A DNA stretch of 64,000 nt from Pseudacidovorax sp. NFM-22 (lineage in GTDB: Bacteria > Pseudomonadota > Gammaproteobacteria > Burkholderiales > Burkholderiaceae_C): positions 620,001-684,000 of the forward strand of contig NZ_JACBFY010000001.1 of the NCBI RefSeq assembly GCF_021401245.1. The letters run 5' to 3'. Every line of letters starts with the position of its first letter. Within the stretch, counting starts at the first letter, position 1. The notes below the pieces were generated by a model that searched no databases, was not told the DNA's origin, and saw only the letters and a list, made by a program, of their open reading frames with translations. Below, in pieces: positions 1 through 10,093 of this stretch. The translations under genes and the position numbers were made by a program.

Positions 1-2
1 TC

Positions 3-1271
3 CGCACGCATCGGCCGCAGGGCCTCGTGATGACGGCGCCCGGCGAACACCGGGTGCTCAAGGCGCTGCAGGCCGTGGCCGCCGCCGAGGGCGTGCCCCT
101 GGATATCCGCGAGGACCGGCACTTCTTCTGCACCGTGCGCGAGTTCGCCGCACACGCGCGCGGCCGGCGGCAGTTGCGCATGGAGTTCTTCTACCGCGAG
201 CAGCGCCGCCGACACGGCGTGCTGATGGACGGCGACGAGCCCGTCGGCGGCCAGTGGAACTACGACGCCGACAACCGTGCCGCCTTCGGCAAGGCCGGTC
301 CGGGGCGGGTGCCGGAAGCGCCGGCTTTCAGACCGGACCCACTCACCCAGGACGTCCTCGACATGGTGGCCGCTCGCTTTGCCGACCGGCCCGGGAACCT
401 GGCGAACTTCGCCTGGCCCGTCACCCGCGCCCAGGCCCTGGAGGCGCTGGACGATTTCGTCCGCCACCGCTTGGTCGACTTCGGCCATTGGCAAGACGCC
501 ATGTGGCCGGGCGAGCCGTGGCTGTGGCATTCGCGCCTGTCGGCCGCGATGAACCTCAAGCTGCTGCACCCGCGCGAGGTGGTGGCGGCCGCTGAAAAGG
601 CGTACCGGGCCGGCCATGTCCCGCTGGCCAGCGCCGAGGGCTTCATCCGCCAGATCCTGGGCTGGCGCGAGTACGTGCGCGGCATCTACTGGACGCGCAT
701 GCCACGCTACCTGGAACTCAACGCGCTCGGCGCCAGGGAACCGTTGCCCGGCTTCTACTGGACCGGTGACACGCCCATGGCCTGCCTGGCCGACGCCATC
801 GGGCAGACGCTGGAACATGGCTACGCCCACCACATCCAGCGCCTCATGGTCACCGGGCTCTATGCGCTGCTGCTGGGCGTGGAGCCGCAGCAGGTCCACG
901 CCTGGTACCTCGCGGTCTATGTCGATGCGGTGGAATGGGTGGAACTGCCCAACACGCTGGGCATGAGCCAGTTCGGCGACGGCGGCCTGATGGGCAGCAA
1001 GCCCTACGTGGCCACCGGCCGCTACATCGAGCGCATGAGCGCCGGCAGCCTGTGCGGCCGCTGCCGCTTCAAGCCGGCCGAGCGACTGGGCGACGATGCC
1101 TGCCCCTTCACGACGCTGTACTGGGACTTCCTGGCCCGGCACGAAGAGCGGCTGGCGTCCAATCCGCGCATGACCCTGCAATTGCGCAACCTGCAGCGCC
1201 TGGACGCGGATGAACGCCGGCGCATTGCCGAACGTTCGGCCGCCATCCGGCGCGGCGAGGTCGGCGCGTGA
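3..1271 (+). CDS. FeS-BCP class photolyase/cryptochrome, 5' end cut by window
   Basis: This is the C-terminal part of a cryptochrome/photolyase-family protein of the iron-sulfur bacterial (PhrB-like, formerly DPRP) class, which binds FAD and repairs or senses light-damaged DNA. The frame is open from base 3 with no credible start. The residues before the GTG at 27 still resemble the family, so roughly the first 90-100 residues lie outside the window. Visible support is the 'QLRMEFFYRE' region, the 'GGQWNYDADNR' stretch, the 'AHHIQRLMVTG' FAD-pocket helix, and four cysteine codons at 783, 1053, 1062 and 1101. Their C...C-x2-C-x12-C pattern is typical for the [4Fe-4S] cluster of this class. The stop overlaps the next gene's possible GTG/ATG start. 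Whether it repairs (6-4) lesions or only signals cannot be read from sequence. Confidence 0.9.
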   Translation, partial: RTHRPQGLVMTAPGEHRVLKALQAVAAAEGVPLDIREDRHFFCTVREFAAHARGRRQLRMEFFYREQRRRHGVLMDGDEPVGGQWNYDADNRAAFGKAGPGRVPEAPAFRPDPLTQDVLDMVAARFADRPGNLANFAWPVTRAQALEALDDFVRHRLVDFGHWQDAMWPGEPWLWHSRLSAAMNLKLLHPREVVAAAEKAYRAGHVPLASAEGFIRQILGWREYVRGIYWTRMPRYLELNALGAREPLPGFYWTGDTPMACLADAIGQTLEHGYAHHIQRLMVTGLYALLLGVEPQQVHAWYLAVYVDAVEWVELPNTLGMSQFGDGGLMGSKPYVATGRYIERMSAGSLCGRCRFKPAERLGDDACPFTTLYWDFLARHEERLASNPRMTLQLRNLQRLDADERRRIAERSAAIRRGEVGA

Positions 1272-1324
1272 TGCACACCCCCTCTCCGCCCATGCCCACC
1301 GTGCTCCCCCGAAGGCCGCCCGCC

Positions 1325-2269
1325 ATGCCCCAGACCCTGCTCGTCACCGGCGCCACCGGCTTCGTCGGCCGCCATCTCGTCCGCCGGCTGCTGGCGGACG
1401 GCCATGCCGTCATCGCGCTCTCCCGCGACGCCGCGCGCGCCGGCCGGACCCTGGGGCCGCAGGTGCGGGTGGTCGGCCAGCTGTCCGACATCGCGGCCGA
1501 CACCCCCATCGATGCCTGCATCCACTTGGCCGGCGCGCGGGTCATCGGCCCGCCCTGGACCCAGGCCCGGCGCGAAGAACTGATGCGCAGCCGCGCCGCG
1601 CCAGCCGCCCAGTTGCTGGCACTGATGCACCGGCTGGCGCGCCCGCCGCGCGCCCTGCTGGTGGCGTCGGCCATCGGCTGGTACGGCAAGGTGGAAACGG
1701 GCGCCGATCTGCCCTGCGATGAAAGCACGCCGCCGCAGCCCGGCCAGTTCCAGTCGGACCTGTGCATGGCCATCGAACGCGATGCGCAACTGGCCGAAGC
1801 GCTGGGCGTGCGCGTGGCGCGGCTGCGTTTTGGCGTGGTGTTGGGTGCCGACGGCGGCGCCTATCCGCCGCAGGCCCTGGCGGCACGCCTGGGCCTGGGC
1901 GCGGTGCTGGGCGACGGCCGGCAACCCTCGCCCTGGGTGCATGTGGACGATGTGGTGGGCCTGGCCTGTTTCGCCCTGGCGCAAGAGACGATGGCAGGGC
2001 CGGTCAATGCCGTGGCGCCGCAGACGCCCACGCAGTCCGAGTTCGTCCATGCGCTGGCGGCGTCCTACGGGCGGAAGGTGCGCCTGCGCGTTCCGGGGGT
2101 GGCCGTGCGCCTGGCCATGGGGGAGATGTCCGACCTGCTGCTGGCCGGCCGGAATGTGGTGCCCGCTGTGGCACAGCAGGCCGGCTATGCCTTTGTCCAT
2201 CCTTCGCTGGACGCGGCCCTGGCCGCCTTGGCGGCCGAGTCGCGACGCGCCGCGGGCAGCGCCCGCTGA
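1325..2269 (+). CDS. TIGR01777-type NAD(P)-dependent epimerase (SDR39U1/YfcH-like)
   Basis: Extended short-chain dehydrogenase of the TIGR01777/YfcH/SDR39U1 family, about 314 residues. The Rossmann dinucleotide loop 'GATGFVG' is right at the N-terminus, and the later 'LVASAIGWYG' and 'SPWVHVDDVVG' blocks are characteristic of this family. The physiological substrate is unknown for the family. I chose the ATG at 1325 because it places the Rossmann strand at residue 3, as in relatives. In-frame GTG 1268 and ATG 1271 overlap the upstream stop and would add an 18-19 residue proline-rich tail, so translational coupling from the photolyase gene is possible. It lies directly downstream of the photolyase gene, probably in one transcript. 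Confidence 0.85.
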   Translation: MPQTLLVTGATGFVGRHLVRRLLADGHAVIALSRDAARAGRTLGPQVRVVGQLSDIAADTPIDACIHLAGARVIGPPWTQARREELMRSRAAPAAQLLALMHRLARPPRALLVASAIGWYGKVETGADLPCDESTPPQPGQFQSDLCMAIERDAQLAEALGVRVARLRFGVVLGADGGAYPPQALAARLGLGAVLGDGRQPSPWVHVDDVVGLACFALAQETMAGPVNAVAPQTPTQSEFVHALAASYGRKVRLRVPGVAVRLAMGEMSDLLLAGRNVVPAVAQQAGYAFVHPSLDAALAALAAESRRAAGSAR

Positions 2270-2279
2270 CGCCGGAGGC

Positions 2280-3782
2280 TCACCAGTAGCCCAGCACCTT
2301 CCACCACAGCAGCCCCACAGTCGCGAAGACCGCCAGTTCCACCACGGCCATCACCAGCCCCACGAACCACCATCGACCCATGCCCACGTAGCCGCTGCCG
2401 AAGACGATGGGCGAGGTGCCGGTGGCGTAGTGGGTGAGGGTCATCATGATGCAGGAGGCCGCCGCCATCATGAGCAGGAAGGGCACGAGGTAGGCGCCCG
2501 GCACCAGGTGCGCGCCCACGGTCAGGAAGGCCAGCAGCATGGCACTGATGTGCGCCGTCGTGCTGGCAAAAAGGTAGTGCGAGAACAGGAAGACCAGCAC
2601 CAGCACCGCCGCCGCAGGCAGCCAGCCCATGCCGCTGGACTCGATGCCGCTGCGCAGGCCCGCCGAGAACCAGCCGATCACGCCGGCCTTGTTGAGCTCG
2701 CCCGCCAGCATCACCAGGGCGCCGAACCACACCAGCGTGTCCCAGGCGCTCTTCTCGGTCAGCACGTCCTCCCAGTCCAGCGTGCCGGTGATCAGCAGCA
2801 TGAACAGGCCGAGCAGCGCCACCACCGTCGCATCCAGGCTGAAGGCCTTGCCCAGCAGCAGGGCCGGCACGTCGGCCCACAGCACCAGCAGCAGCGCGAA
2901 GGTGCCCAGCATGACCCACTCGCGACCCTGCAGCGGGCCCATGCGGGCCAGTTCGGCGCGCGCGAAGGTCACGGCATCGGGCGTGCGCGTCACCTCGGGC
3001 CGGGCCAGCACGTAGATCACCAGGGGCATCAGCGCCATGCACACCAGGCCGGGCAACAGCATGGCCAGCGCCCAGGTGCCCCAGCTCAGGTGGAAGGACT
3101 GGTTCGTCACCTTCGCCACGTAGTCGACCACCAGCGGATTGGGCGCCGTGGCCGTGACGAACATGGCCGAGCTGATGGGATTGGCGTGGTAGTTGACCAG
3201 CGCCAGATAGGTGCCGACCTTGCCCTGCGTCTTCTGCTCCGGATCGGAGCCGAAGGCATGGGCGATGGACTTCATGATCGGGTGCACGATGCCGCCGCCC
3301 CGGGCGGTGTTGCTGGGCGTGAACGGCGCCAGGATCAGCTCGCAGGCCGCCAGGCCGTAGCCGATGCCCAGGGTGCGCCGCCCGAGCAGCGAGATGAACC
3401 AGAAGCCGATGCGCGCGCCCAGCCCGGTCTTCTTGAGGCCACGCGAGATCATCACCGAGACCACGATCAGCCAGATCAGCGGATTGCCGAAGCTGGCGAG
3501 CGCATCGGTGATCGCCCCCTTGGAAGAGGTGGCGGTGACCTGCGACAGCGCCACCACCATGATGGCCATCATCGCCATCACGCCGATGGGCATGACCTTG
3601 AGGATGATCGCCACGATGGTGGTCAGGAAGATGGCCACCAGCGCCCAGGCCTTGGGCGTGAGGCCGTCGGGCGTGGGCACGAGCAGCAGGCCGATCAGCA
3701 CGGCGGTGGCAATGGTGGCCGGCACGATGCGGAAGGGCACCGCGCGGCGAAAGTGGTCGAGCATGCTGGAAATCATGGCCAT
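2280..3782 (-). CDS. DASS (SLC13) family sodium-coupled anion symporter
   Basis: Inner-membrane transporter of about 500 residues in the divalent anion:Na+ symporter family (SLC13; CitT/TtdT/SdcS relatives), which moves di- and tricarboxylates or sulfate. It shows many hydrophobic segments and two 'SNTA(R)' type clusters typical of DASS ligand/sodium sites: '[10 protein letters not shown]' at about residue 155 and a conserved 'ANPISSAMF' nearby. The second half ends with the family's '[12 protein letters not shown]' motif near residue 470. It is convergent with the epimerase gene (10 bases apart) and divergent from trhO, so it is probably monocistronic. Substrate is not predictable here; dicarboxylate or citrate is the usual role. 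Confidence 0.85.
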   Translation of the reverse strand: MAMISSMLDHFRRAVPFRIVPATIATAVLIGLLLVPTPDGLTPKAWALVAIFLTTIVAIILKVMPIGVMAMMAIMVVALSQVTATSSKGAITDALASFGNPLIWLIVVSVMISRGLKKTGLGARIGFWFISLLGRRTLGIGYGLAACELILAPFTPSNTARGGGIVHPIMKSIAHAFGSDPEQKTQGKVGTYLALVNYHANPISSAMFVTATAPNPLVVDYVAKVTNQSFHLSWGTWALAMLLPGLVCMALMPLVIYVLARPEVTRTPDAVTFARAELARMGPLQGREWVMLGTFALLLVLWADVPALLLGKAFSLDATVVALLGLFMLLITGTLDWEDVLTEKSAWDTLVWFGALVMLAGELNKAGVIGWFSAGLRSGIESSGMGWLPAAAVLVLVFLFSHYLFASTTAHISAMLLAFLTVGAHLVPGAYLVPFLLMMAAASCIMMTLTHYATGTSPIVFGSGYVGMGRWWFVGLVMAVVELAVFATVGLLWWKVLGYW

Positions 3783-3887
3783 GGCCGGGTCGTCGGGAAC
3801 GTGCCCATCGTGCAGGCGCGCTGCCCGGCAGGCCTTGACTCATGTCAACCGAAGCCGGATGTGCCCGATCACGCGCGGACGCCTTCC

Positions 3888-3893
3888 TACAAT
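3888..3893 (+). promoter_or_regulatory. -10-like hexamer abutting trhO start
   Basis: TACAAT sits 7 bases before the GTG start of trhO, so a transcript from it would begin at or one base before the start codon. No convincing -35 element is visible. Confidence 0.4.
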
Positions 3894-3900
3894 CCGCGCC

Positions 3901-4692
3901 GTGTCCGAATCCGTGCTCAACATCTCCGCCTATCTCTTCGTGCCCATCGACGACCGCGACACGCTGCGGCCGCACCTGCTGGAGCGCTGCCGCGCGCTGG
4001 GCCTGATGGGCACCATCCTGCTGGCCGAGGAAGGCATCAACCTCTTCCTGGCCGGCGCACCCGAGGCAGTGCGCGGTTTCGTGGCCGAGCTGCGTGCCGA
4101 CCCGCGCTTCGCGCCGCTGGCGCCCAAGGAGAGCTGGTCCGCCCAGCAGCCCTTCCGCCGCATGCTGGTGAAGAACAAGCGCGAGATCATCCGCATGGAC
4201 CATCCGGCCATCCGCCCTTCGGCCGGCCGAGCGCCGGCGGTGGATGCGCCGACGCTGCGGCGCTGGCTGGACCAGGGGCACGACGACGCCGGCAAGCCGG
4301 TCGTGATGCTGGACACCCGCAATGCCTTCGAGGTGGACTACGGCACCTTCGAGGACGCCATCGACTGGCGCATCGGCAAGTTCAGCGAGTTTCCCGCGGC
4401 GGTGCAGGCGCACCGCGATCAGCTGGAGGGCAAGACGGTGGTGAGCTTCTGCACCGGCGGCATCCGCTGCGAGAAGGCCGCCATCTACATGCACGAGTTG
4501 GGGCTGACCAATGTGCTGCAGCTCGAGGGCGGCATCCTCAAGTACTTCGAGGAAGTGGGCGGCGCCCACTACCGCGGCGACTGCTTCGTCTTCGACGGAC
4601 GCGAGGCCCTGGCGCCGGACCTGAGCGCACGCTCGGCGCATGCAAGCGCCCGGGCCTTCGAGGACCCGGATCTGTCGGTCAAGCAGGGCTGA
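3901..4692 (+). CDS. trhO: tRNA uridine(34) hydroxylase TrhO (rhodanese fold)
   Basis: TrhO (YceA) performs oxygen-dependent 5-hydroxylation of uridine-34 in tRNA wobble positions, a step toward mo5U/cmo5U. The protein is 263 residues, with an N-terminal acylphosphatase-like UPF0176 domain ('[10 protein letters not shown]') and a C-terminal rhodanese domain. The catalytic cysteine is in '[12 protein letters not shown]' at about residue 184, the classic TrhO active-site loop. The GTG at 3901 is chosen because it begins the conserved '[10 protein letters not shown]' N-terminus. The protein is shorter than E. coli TrhO (about 350), lacking the C-terminal cysteine-rich extension. That shorter form is common in betaproteobacteria as far as I recall. 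Confidence 0.9.
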   Translation: MSESVLNISAYLFVPIDDRDTLRPHLLERCRALGLMGTILLAEEGINLFLAGAPEAVRGFVAELRADPRFAPLAPKESWSAQQPFRRMLVKNKREIIRMDHPAIRPSAGRAPAVDAPTLRRWLDQGHDDAGKPVVMLDTRNAFEVDYGTFEDAIDWRIGKFSEFPAAVQAHRDQLEGKTVVSFCTGGIRCEKAAIYMHELGLTNVLQLEGGILKYFEEVGGAHYRGDCFVFDGREALAPDLSARSAHASARAFEDPDLSVKQG

Positions 4693-4781
4693 GGGGGCGC
4701 GGTCGGCGCGCCAGCCTCGGCAGCTCACAGCGAAGGCGAAGGCCAAGGCGAAATGCTGCTTCGGGCCAGGAAACCCTTGGT

Positions 4782-4877
4782 CCGTTCAGGCTGAGCTTGT
4801 CGAAGCCCGCTCCGAAAGCGCTTCGACAAGCTCAGCGCGAACGGTAGTAGGCGCCCCATCACGCCTCAGCGCGAACG
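4782..4877. repeat. REP-like palindrome with a partial extra half
   Basis: In the 206-base gap between two convergent genes, a 25-base arm (4782-4806) is followed after 13 bases by its inverted copy (4820-4844) with two mismatches. The core is GCTTCGACAAGCTCAGC. A further fragment at 4863-4877 repeats the distal 15 bases of the right arm. This core is a well-known extragenic palindrome in proteobacterial genomes. It may act as a bidirectional transcription stop or as a relic of RAYT-driven spread. Confidence 0.75.
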
Positions 4878-4898
4878 GCTGGACACAGGCGCCACGGC

Positions 4899-5846
<948 letters not shown>

Positions 5847-5892
5847 GGCGGCTCTCCGGTTCGGTTGGCGTGGATGAGGGACGAAAGAAGGA

Positions 5893-6444
5893 TCAGGCCA
5901 GCAGCTTCAGCGCGCCTTGCAGGCGCTCGCCGAAGGCGCGGGCGGTCTGCAGGTCGCCGGCCGGGACCTCGGCGGGGCTCGCATCCGCGGGCGAGGTGGT
6001 CATCAGGCCACCGAAGCCGCCCACGTAGTTGAGCGAGTCGCGCGTCGATTCCTTCTTGTTGCTCGGCACGATGCCCAGGCCGGTCCACAGACCGCCGTGC
6101 TGCATGGCCAGTTGCCAGAAGTAGGCGATGGTGGCGAACTTGTCGCCGTTCATGGTGGCGCTGTTGGTGAAGCCGGCGAAGAGCTTGTCCTTCCAGCCCT
6201 GGACGAACCAGACCTTGGACGAGGCGTCGGCGAACTTCTTGAACTGCCAGCTGGGCGCGCCCATGTAGGTCGGCGCACCGAAGACGATCAGCTTGGCCTC
6301 GGCGAGCGTTTCCCAGCCGCCTTCGGGCAGGTTGCCGTCGGCGTCGATGGCGATCACGGCGGCGTTGGCGCCTTCGGCGACGGCCTGGGCGACGCGCTGG
6401 GTGTGGCCGTAGCCGGAGTGGTAGACGATGGCGATGTCGGTCAT
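5893..6444 (-). CDS. Flavodoxin-family NAD(P)H:quinone oxidoreductase-like protein (WrbA-like)
   Basis: Flavodoxin-fold protein of 183 residues. The N-terminal FMN phosphate-binding loop 'YHSGYGHTQ' follows directly after the first beta strand, and 'FGAPTYMGAPSW' is the usual second FMN loop. WrbA-type proteins reduce quinones by two electrons, avoiding semiquinones. I place the start at 6444 ('MTDIAIVYHS') because the strand must be N-terminal; an upstream in-frame ATG at 6492 adds an unlikely 16-residue leader. It sits in an operon with DoxX and two pirins, a combination expected for quinone/aromatic or redox stress under the control of the LysR protein at 7948. Confidence 0.85.
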   Translation of the reverse strand: MTDIAIVYHSGYGHTQRVAQAVAEGANAAVIAIDADGNLPEGGWETLAEAKLIVFGAPTYMGAPSWQFKKFADASSKVWFVQGWKDKLFAGFTNSATMNGDKFATIAYFWQLAMQHGGLWTGLGIVPSNKKESTRDSLNYVGGFGGLMTTSPADASPAEVPAGDLQTARAFGERLQGALKLLA

Positions 6445-6514
6445 GGGAGTTCCTGGTTCAGAAAGCAAAGGGACAAAAGCCGGGCCGGGCATCAGCGCCG
6501 CGGCCCGGGAGGCA

Positions 6515-6937
6515 TTACTTCTTGTCGATGCTGAAGCGGCCCGGGCCGAAGGCGAAGAAGGCCAGGAAGCCGCCAGCGATGGCGAAGTTCTTGAAGAAGT
6601 TGGTCTGCTGGGCCATCACCATTTCGGGCGGCACCTTCCAGAAGGCGTGGCCCAGGAAGGCGGTGGCGACGGTGAACACGGCCAGGATGATGGCCATCAG
6701 GCGCGTCTTGAAGCCGACCAGGAACAGCAGGCAGACCAGCAGTTCGACCACCACGGCGATGGCCGCGGCCACCTCGGGCATGGGCACGCCGATCTTGCCG
6801 AAGTAGCCGACGGTGCCGGCAAAGCCGGTGAGCTTGCCCCAGCCCGCGGGCAGGAACAGCATCGAGATGAACAGGCGGCCGACCAGGGCGGCAGCGTCCT
6901 GGGTCGGGGTGGTGTTGGAGGTCTGGGTGATGGCCAT
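6515..6937 (-). CDS. DoxX family membrane protein
   Basis: Small integral membrane protein of 140 residues with four hydrophobic segments and the DoxX signature at the N-terminus ('GRLFISMLFLPAGWGKL', followed by a short loop and 'GVPMPE'). DoxX proteins are associated with redox or membrane-quinone stress in many bacteria; a defined reaction is not established for this subfamily. It lies between the flavodoxin-like gene (70 bases downstream) and the second pirin gene, all leftward. The start has a plausible AGGAG-type ribosome binding site (AAGGAGCTACTTCC before the ATG). Confidence 0.88.
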   Translation of the reverse strand: MAITQTSNTTPTQDAAALVGRLFISMLFLPAGWGKLTGFAGTVGYFGKIGVPMPEVAAAIAVVVELLVCLLFLVGFKTRLMAIILAVFTVATAFLGHAFWKVPPEMVMAQQTNFFKNFAIAGGFLAFFAFGPGRFSIDKK

Positions 6938-7036
6938 GGAAGTAGCTCCTTGCGTTGAAAAAAATCAGTGGGACGGATTGGAAACAATGAGCGGTGCCGC
7001 CGCCTGACCCGCGGCACCCCCGAGGGTATCGGCGGC

Positions 7037-7065
7037 GAAGCGGCCCGCACAGGGCGGGCCGCTTC
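7037..7065 (-). terminator. Perfect 12-bp hairpin between pirin and doxX
   Basis: GAAGCGGCCCGC (7037-7048) pairs perfectly with 7054-7065, with a 5-base loop. It lies 10 bases past the pirin stop in the leftward direction. No U-run follows, so it looks more like an attenuator or mRNA-end stabiliser than a full intrinsic terminator. Confidence 0.5.
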
Positions 7066-7074
7066 ATCCGGGCG

Positions 7075-7776
7075 TTACGGCGCCAGGTCGAACACCAGCA
7101 CCTCGGCGTCCTGGCCGCCCTTGAGGCTCAGCTGCGACTCGGCCGCGATCATCGCCGCATCGCCGCCCTGCAGGCGCTGGCCGTTGACTTCCAGCGCGCC
7201 GCGGATCAGGTGCACGTAGGCCTTGCGGGCCGGGTCGAGCTTCAGCTCGGCCGACTCGTCGCCGTCGAACAGGCCGGCATAGAGCCGCGCGTCGGCATGC
7301 ATGCTCACCGACGCGGCCTCGCCCTCGGGCGCCGCCACCAGGGCGAGCTTGCCGCGCTTGTCGGCCACGTCGACCGCCTTCTGCTCGTAGCCCGGCGGAA
7401 TGCCGCGCACATTGGGCTCGATCCAGATCTGCAGGAAGTGCGTGGTCTGGTCGGCCTTGTGGTTGAACTCGCTGTGCATCACGCCCCGGCCTGCGCTCAT
7501 GCGCTGCACGTCGCCGGGCGGGATGGATTCGACGTTGCCCATGCTGTCCTTGTGGGCCAGTTCGCCGTCGAGCACGTAGCTGATGATCTCCATGTCGCGG
7601 TGGCCATGGGTGCCGAAGCCGGCGCCGGCGGCCACGCGGTCCTCGTTGATCACCCGCAGGTTGCCCCAGCCCATGAAGGCGGGGTCGTAGTAGCCGGCGA
7701 ACGAGAAGCTGTGAAAGGACTTGAGCCAGCCATGGTCGGCATAGCCACGTTCCTGGGACTTGCGGATCTGCAGCAT
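7075..7776 (-). CDS. Pirin family protein, YhhW-like (second paralogue)
   Basis: Pirin-like bicupin of 233 residues, the same length class as E. coli YhhW (quercetin 2,3-dioxygenase activity in vitro). The N-terminal 'SFSFAGYYDP' motif and 'GFGTHGHRDMEIISYVLDG' region, with metal-ligand histidines around residues 57-60, are typical, as is 'AGRGVMHSEFNH' near residue 100. It is the first gene of the leftward operon and is divergently transcribed from the LysR regulator with a 171-base gap. A GGAG-type ribosome site precedes the ATG. Confidence 0.9.
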   Translation of the reverse strand: MLQIRKSQERGYADHGWLKSFHSFSFAGYYDPAFMGWGNLRVINEDRVAAGAGFGTHGHRDMEIISYVLDGELAHKDSMGNVESIPPGDVQRMSAGRGVMHSEFNHKADQTTHFLQIWIEPNVRGIPPGYEQKAVDVADKRGKLALVAAPEGEAASVSMHADARLYAGLFDGDESAELKLDPARKAYVHLIRGALEVNGQRLQGGDAAMIAAESQLSLKGGQDAEVLVFDLAP

Positions 7777-7907
7777 GATGTTGAACTCCTTCGAATGGGG
7801 TTGGGCGGTGGCGCCAGCTGCGCCGGCCTTCCCCGGTAGGCGGCACCGAACTGCGCCGCGATGGAATGAACTTTAGGCCTGCGGACCCCGCTTGAAACCG
7901 CAGTGCA

Positions 7908-7934
7908 TTGAAGACGTCGTTCAAATTTTTTGAA
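7908..7934. promoter_or_regulatory. LysR-type operator in the pirin/lysR divergent region
   Basis: Two overlapping inverted repeats: TTGAA-N7-TTCAA (7908-7924) and TTCAAATTTTTTGAA (7920-7934, perfect 6-bp arms). The second also fits a T-N11-A LysR box (T at 7921, A at 7933) and lies 14-28 bases before the lysR start, positioned for autoregulation and divergent activation. A GACAAT -10-like hexamer (7936-7941) follows 6 bases before the lysR ATG. Confidence 0.55.
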
Positions 7935-7947
7935 TGACAATCCGCCC

Positions 7948-8901
7948 ATGCCCACCGCACGCGAAGTCCTCACGCCCGACGCCCTGGCCATGCTGCAGAC
8001 CGTGGTCGACCGCGGCAGCTTTGCCGCCGCCGCCCGCAGCCTGGGCTTGGTGCCCTCGGCCCTCACCTACCGCGTGCGGCAGATCGAGGACGCGCTGGAC
8101 GTGCTGCTGTTCGACCGCAGCGCCCGCCAGGCCAAACTGACGGAAGCTGGCCGCGAACTGCTGCGCGACGCCGCACGACTGCTGGGCGAGATCGACGCCG
8201 TGGCCAACCGCGTGCGCCGCATCGCCACCGGCTGGGAGCCGCAGCTGACCATCGCCATCGACAGCGTGATCGCCCGCGACCCGCTCTACGACCTGGTCGG
8301 CGCCTTCTATGCCCTGTCGCCGCCCACGCGGCTGAAGCTGCGCGACGAGACGCTGCTGGGCACCATCGAGGCGCTGACCAGCGGCCAGGCCGATCTGGCC
8401 ATCGGCTCGGTGCTGGACGCCGATGGCCTGGGCTTCACCGGCACCGGCATCCGCAGCTGCGTGCTGGGCCAGCTCTCCTTCGTGTACGCGGTGGCGCCGA
8501 ACCATCCGCTGGCGCGCACGAGCATGCCCGTCACCGAGGCCATGATGCGCCAGCACCGTGCCGTCGCCGCGGCCGATTCGGCCCGGCTCTCGCAGGGCAT
8601 GAACGTCAACCTGTTGGCCGGCCAGGACGTGCTCACCGTGCCCACCATGCAGGCCAAGCTGCATGCCCAGCTGCATGGGCTGGGCGCCGGCTTCCTGCCC
8701 GAGCCGATGGCGCGGCCCTATGTGGAGGCCGGCCATCTGGTCGCCCTGCCCACCGAGCGCCAGTCGCCCACCACCCACATGCATGCGGCCTGGCGTGTGC
8801 GCAGTGCCGCACAGCCCGGGCTGGCGCTGCAGTGGTGGCTCGGGCAGTTCGAACATGCGGGCACCCGCGAGGCACTGCTGACGCAGCACCGCGGCCGCTG
8901 A
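7948..8901 (+). CDS. LysR family transcriptional regulator
   Basis: LysR-type regulator of 317 residues. The N-terminal winged helix-turn-helix (about residues 7-66; 'DRGSFAAAARSLGLVPSALTYRVRQIED') is followed by the LysR substrate-binding domain. The ATG at 7948 is used; the in-frame TTG at 7930 lies inside the likely operator. It is divergent from the pirin/DoxX/flavodoxin operon, the usual arrangement for a LysR protein and its target. The inducer is unknown. Relatives in this arrangement respond to quinones or aromatics, but that is inference. Confidence 0.92.
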   Translation: MPTAREVLTPDALAMLQTVVDRGSFAAAARSLGLVPSALTYRVRQIEDALDVLLFDRSARQAKLTEAGRELLRDAARLLGEIDAVANRVRRIATGWEPQLTIAIDSVIARDPLYDLVGAFYALSPPTRLKLRDETLLGTIEALTSGQADLAIGSVLDADGLGFTGTGIRSCVLGQLSFVYAVAPNHPLARTSMPVTEAMMRQHRAVAAADSARLSQGMNVNLLAGQDVLTVPTMQAKLHAQLHGLGAGFLPEPMARPYVEAGHLVALPTERQSPTTHMHAAWRVRSAAQPGLALQWWLGQFEHAGTREALLTQHRGR

Positions 8902-9030
8902 TCGCCAGGGCGCCCGCCGCCGTCCCGCCGTACCGGGACAAACCCGGGCGCCCTGCGCTGGCGCAGCATGGGGCGTCATCGGTGCGGTTAGAGTCGGACG
9001 ACCATCCCGCTGTCCGCACCACCTGCCGCC

Positions 9031-10089
9031 ATGCCCCTCACCGCCGCCGACCGCCCCGATTCCTCAACCCGCCGCATTGCCATCGTGGGCGCCGGCATCG
9101 CCGGCCTCGCGGCGGCGCGTACGCTGGCGCAGGCCGGCCTGGAGGTGGCGGTGTTCGAGCAGGCGTCTACGCCCGGCGGGCGGCTGGCTGGCCTGGACAG
9201 CCGCACCGGCAGCTTCGACACCGGCGCCCAGTACTTCACCGTCCGCGACGCGCGCTTCCGCTTGGCGCTGGACGCCACGGCCGCGCCGTGCCGCCGCTGG
9301 AGCGCCAACGCCGTGCGCGTGCTCGATGCCCTGGGCCGCGTGGTCGAAGCCTCGCTGCCGGGCCTGGAACCCCACTGGGTCGGCCTGCCCCGCATGGATG
9401 CCCTGGCCGCCCACTGGGCCGCGCCGCTGGGCGATGCCCTGCACCTGGGCACCACCGTCTCGCAACTGGAGGCCGACACGCTGCAGCCCGGCCGCTGGCA
9501 GCTGCGCACACAGGGCGACGGCGACGACCATGCCGTGCATGCCGGCTTCGACGCCGTGCTGCTGGCCGTGCCGGCGGGCGCGGCGCGCAGCCTTCTGCAG
9601 CCTGTGGCACCGGCCCTGGCCGCGCCGCTGGCGCCGGTGCGCATCGCGCCCTGCTGGTCGCTGCACATCGCCTTCGCGCAGGCCAGCCAGCCCGGCCTGC
9701 CGCACCTGGGCCCGCAGTGGAACTGCGCCCGCTCCACCCACCACCGCGTGGCCTGGCTGGCGCGCGAGTCGTCCAAGCCCGGCCGCGGCAGCATCGAGCG
9801 CTGGACGGTCCAGGCCAGCGCCGAATGGTCGGCCGAACACATCGGCGACGACCCGGCCCGCGTGCAGGCCAAGCTGCTGCGCGCCTTCGCCGAGATCACC
9901 GGCATCCGCGTCGAGCCCTCCTTCGCCCAGGCCCGCCTGTGGACCGAGGCCAAGACCGAGACGCCGCTCGGCCGCAGCCACCTCTGGAACGCCGCCTCGG
10001 GCATCGGGATTGCGGGCGACTGGTGCATCGGCCACCGGGTCGAGGATGCCTTCGTCTCGGGGCTGGAGCTGGCGCTGGCCGTGATCTGA
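9031..10089 (+). CDS. FAD/NAD(P)-dependent amine-oxidase-like flavoprotein (renalase-like)
   Basis: FAD-binding protein of 352 residues with the N-terminal Rossmann motif '[19 protein letters not shown]' at about residues 17-35 and the second flavin motif 'PGGRLAG'. The 'GAQYFTVRD' block is typical of bacterial renalase-like oxidoreductases (NAD(P)/FAD-dependent, amino-oxidase superfamily). The substrate is unknown; bacterial renalases oxidise isomers of beta-NAD(P)H. It ends 4 bases before gluQ, so the two are probably cotranscribed. The 129 bases upstream hold no other gene. Confidence 0.82.
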   Translation: MPLTAADRPDSSTRRIAIVGAGIAGLAAARTLAQAGLEVAVFEQASTPGGRLAGLDSRTGSFDTGAQYFTVRDARFRLALDATAAPCRRWSANAVRVLDALGRVVEASLPGLEPHWVGLPRMDALAAHWAAPLGDALHLGTTVSQLEADTLQPGRWQLRTQGDGDDHAVHAGFDAVLLAVPAGAARSLLQPVAPALAAPLAPVRIAPCWSLHIAFAQASQPGLPHLGPQWNCARSTHHRVAWLARESSKPGRGSIERWTVQASAEWSAEHIGDDPARVQAKLLRAFAEITGIRVEPSFAQARLWTEAKTETPLGRSHLWNAASGIGIAGDWCIGHRVEDAFVSGLELALAVI

Positions 10090-10093
10090 GAAC

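Noticed and set aside
1719-4847. Open frame of about 1040 codons on the + strand crossing several genes
   Set aside because: It runs antisense through the DASS transporter and out of frame through the epimerase, with His/Arg/Gln-rich composition and no family signature. It is a GC-bias shadow.
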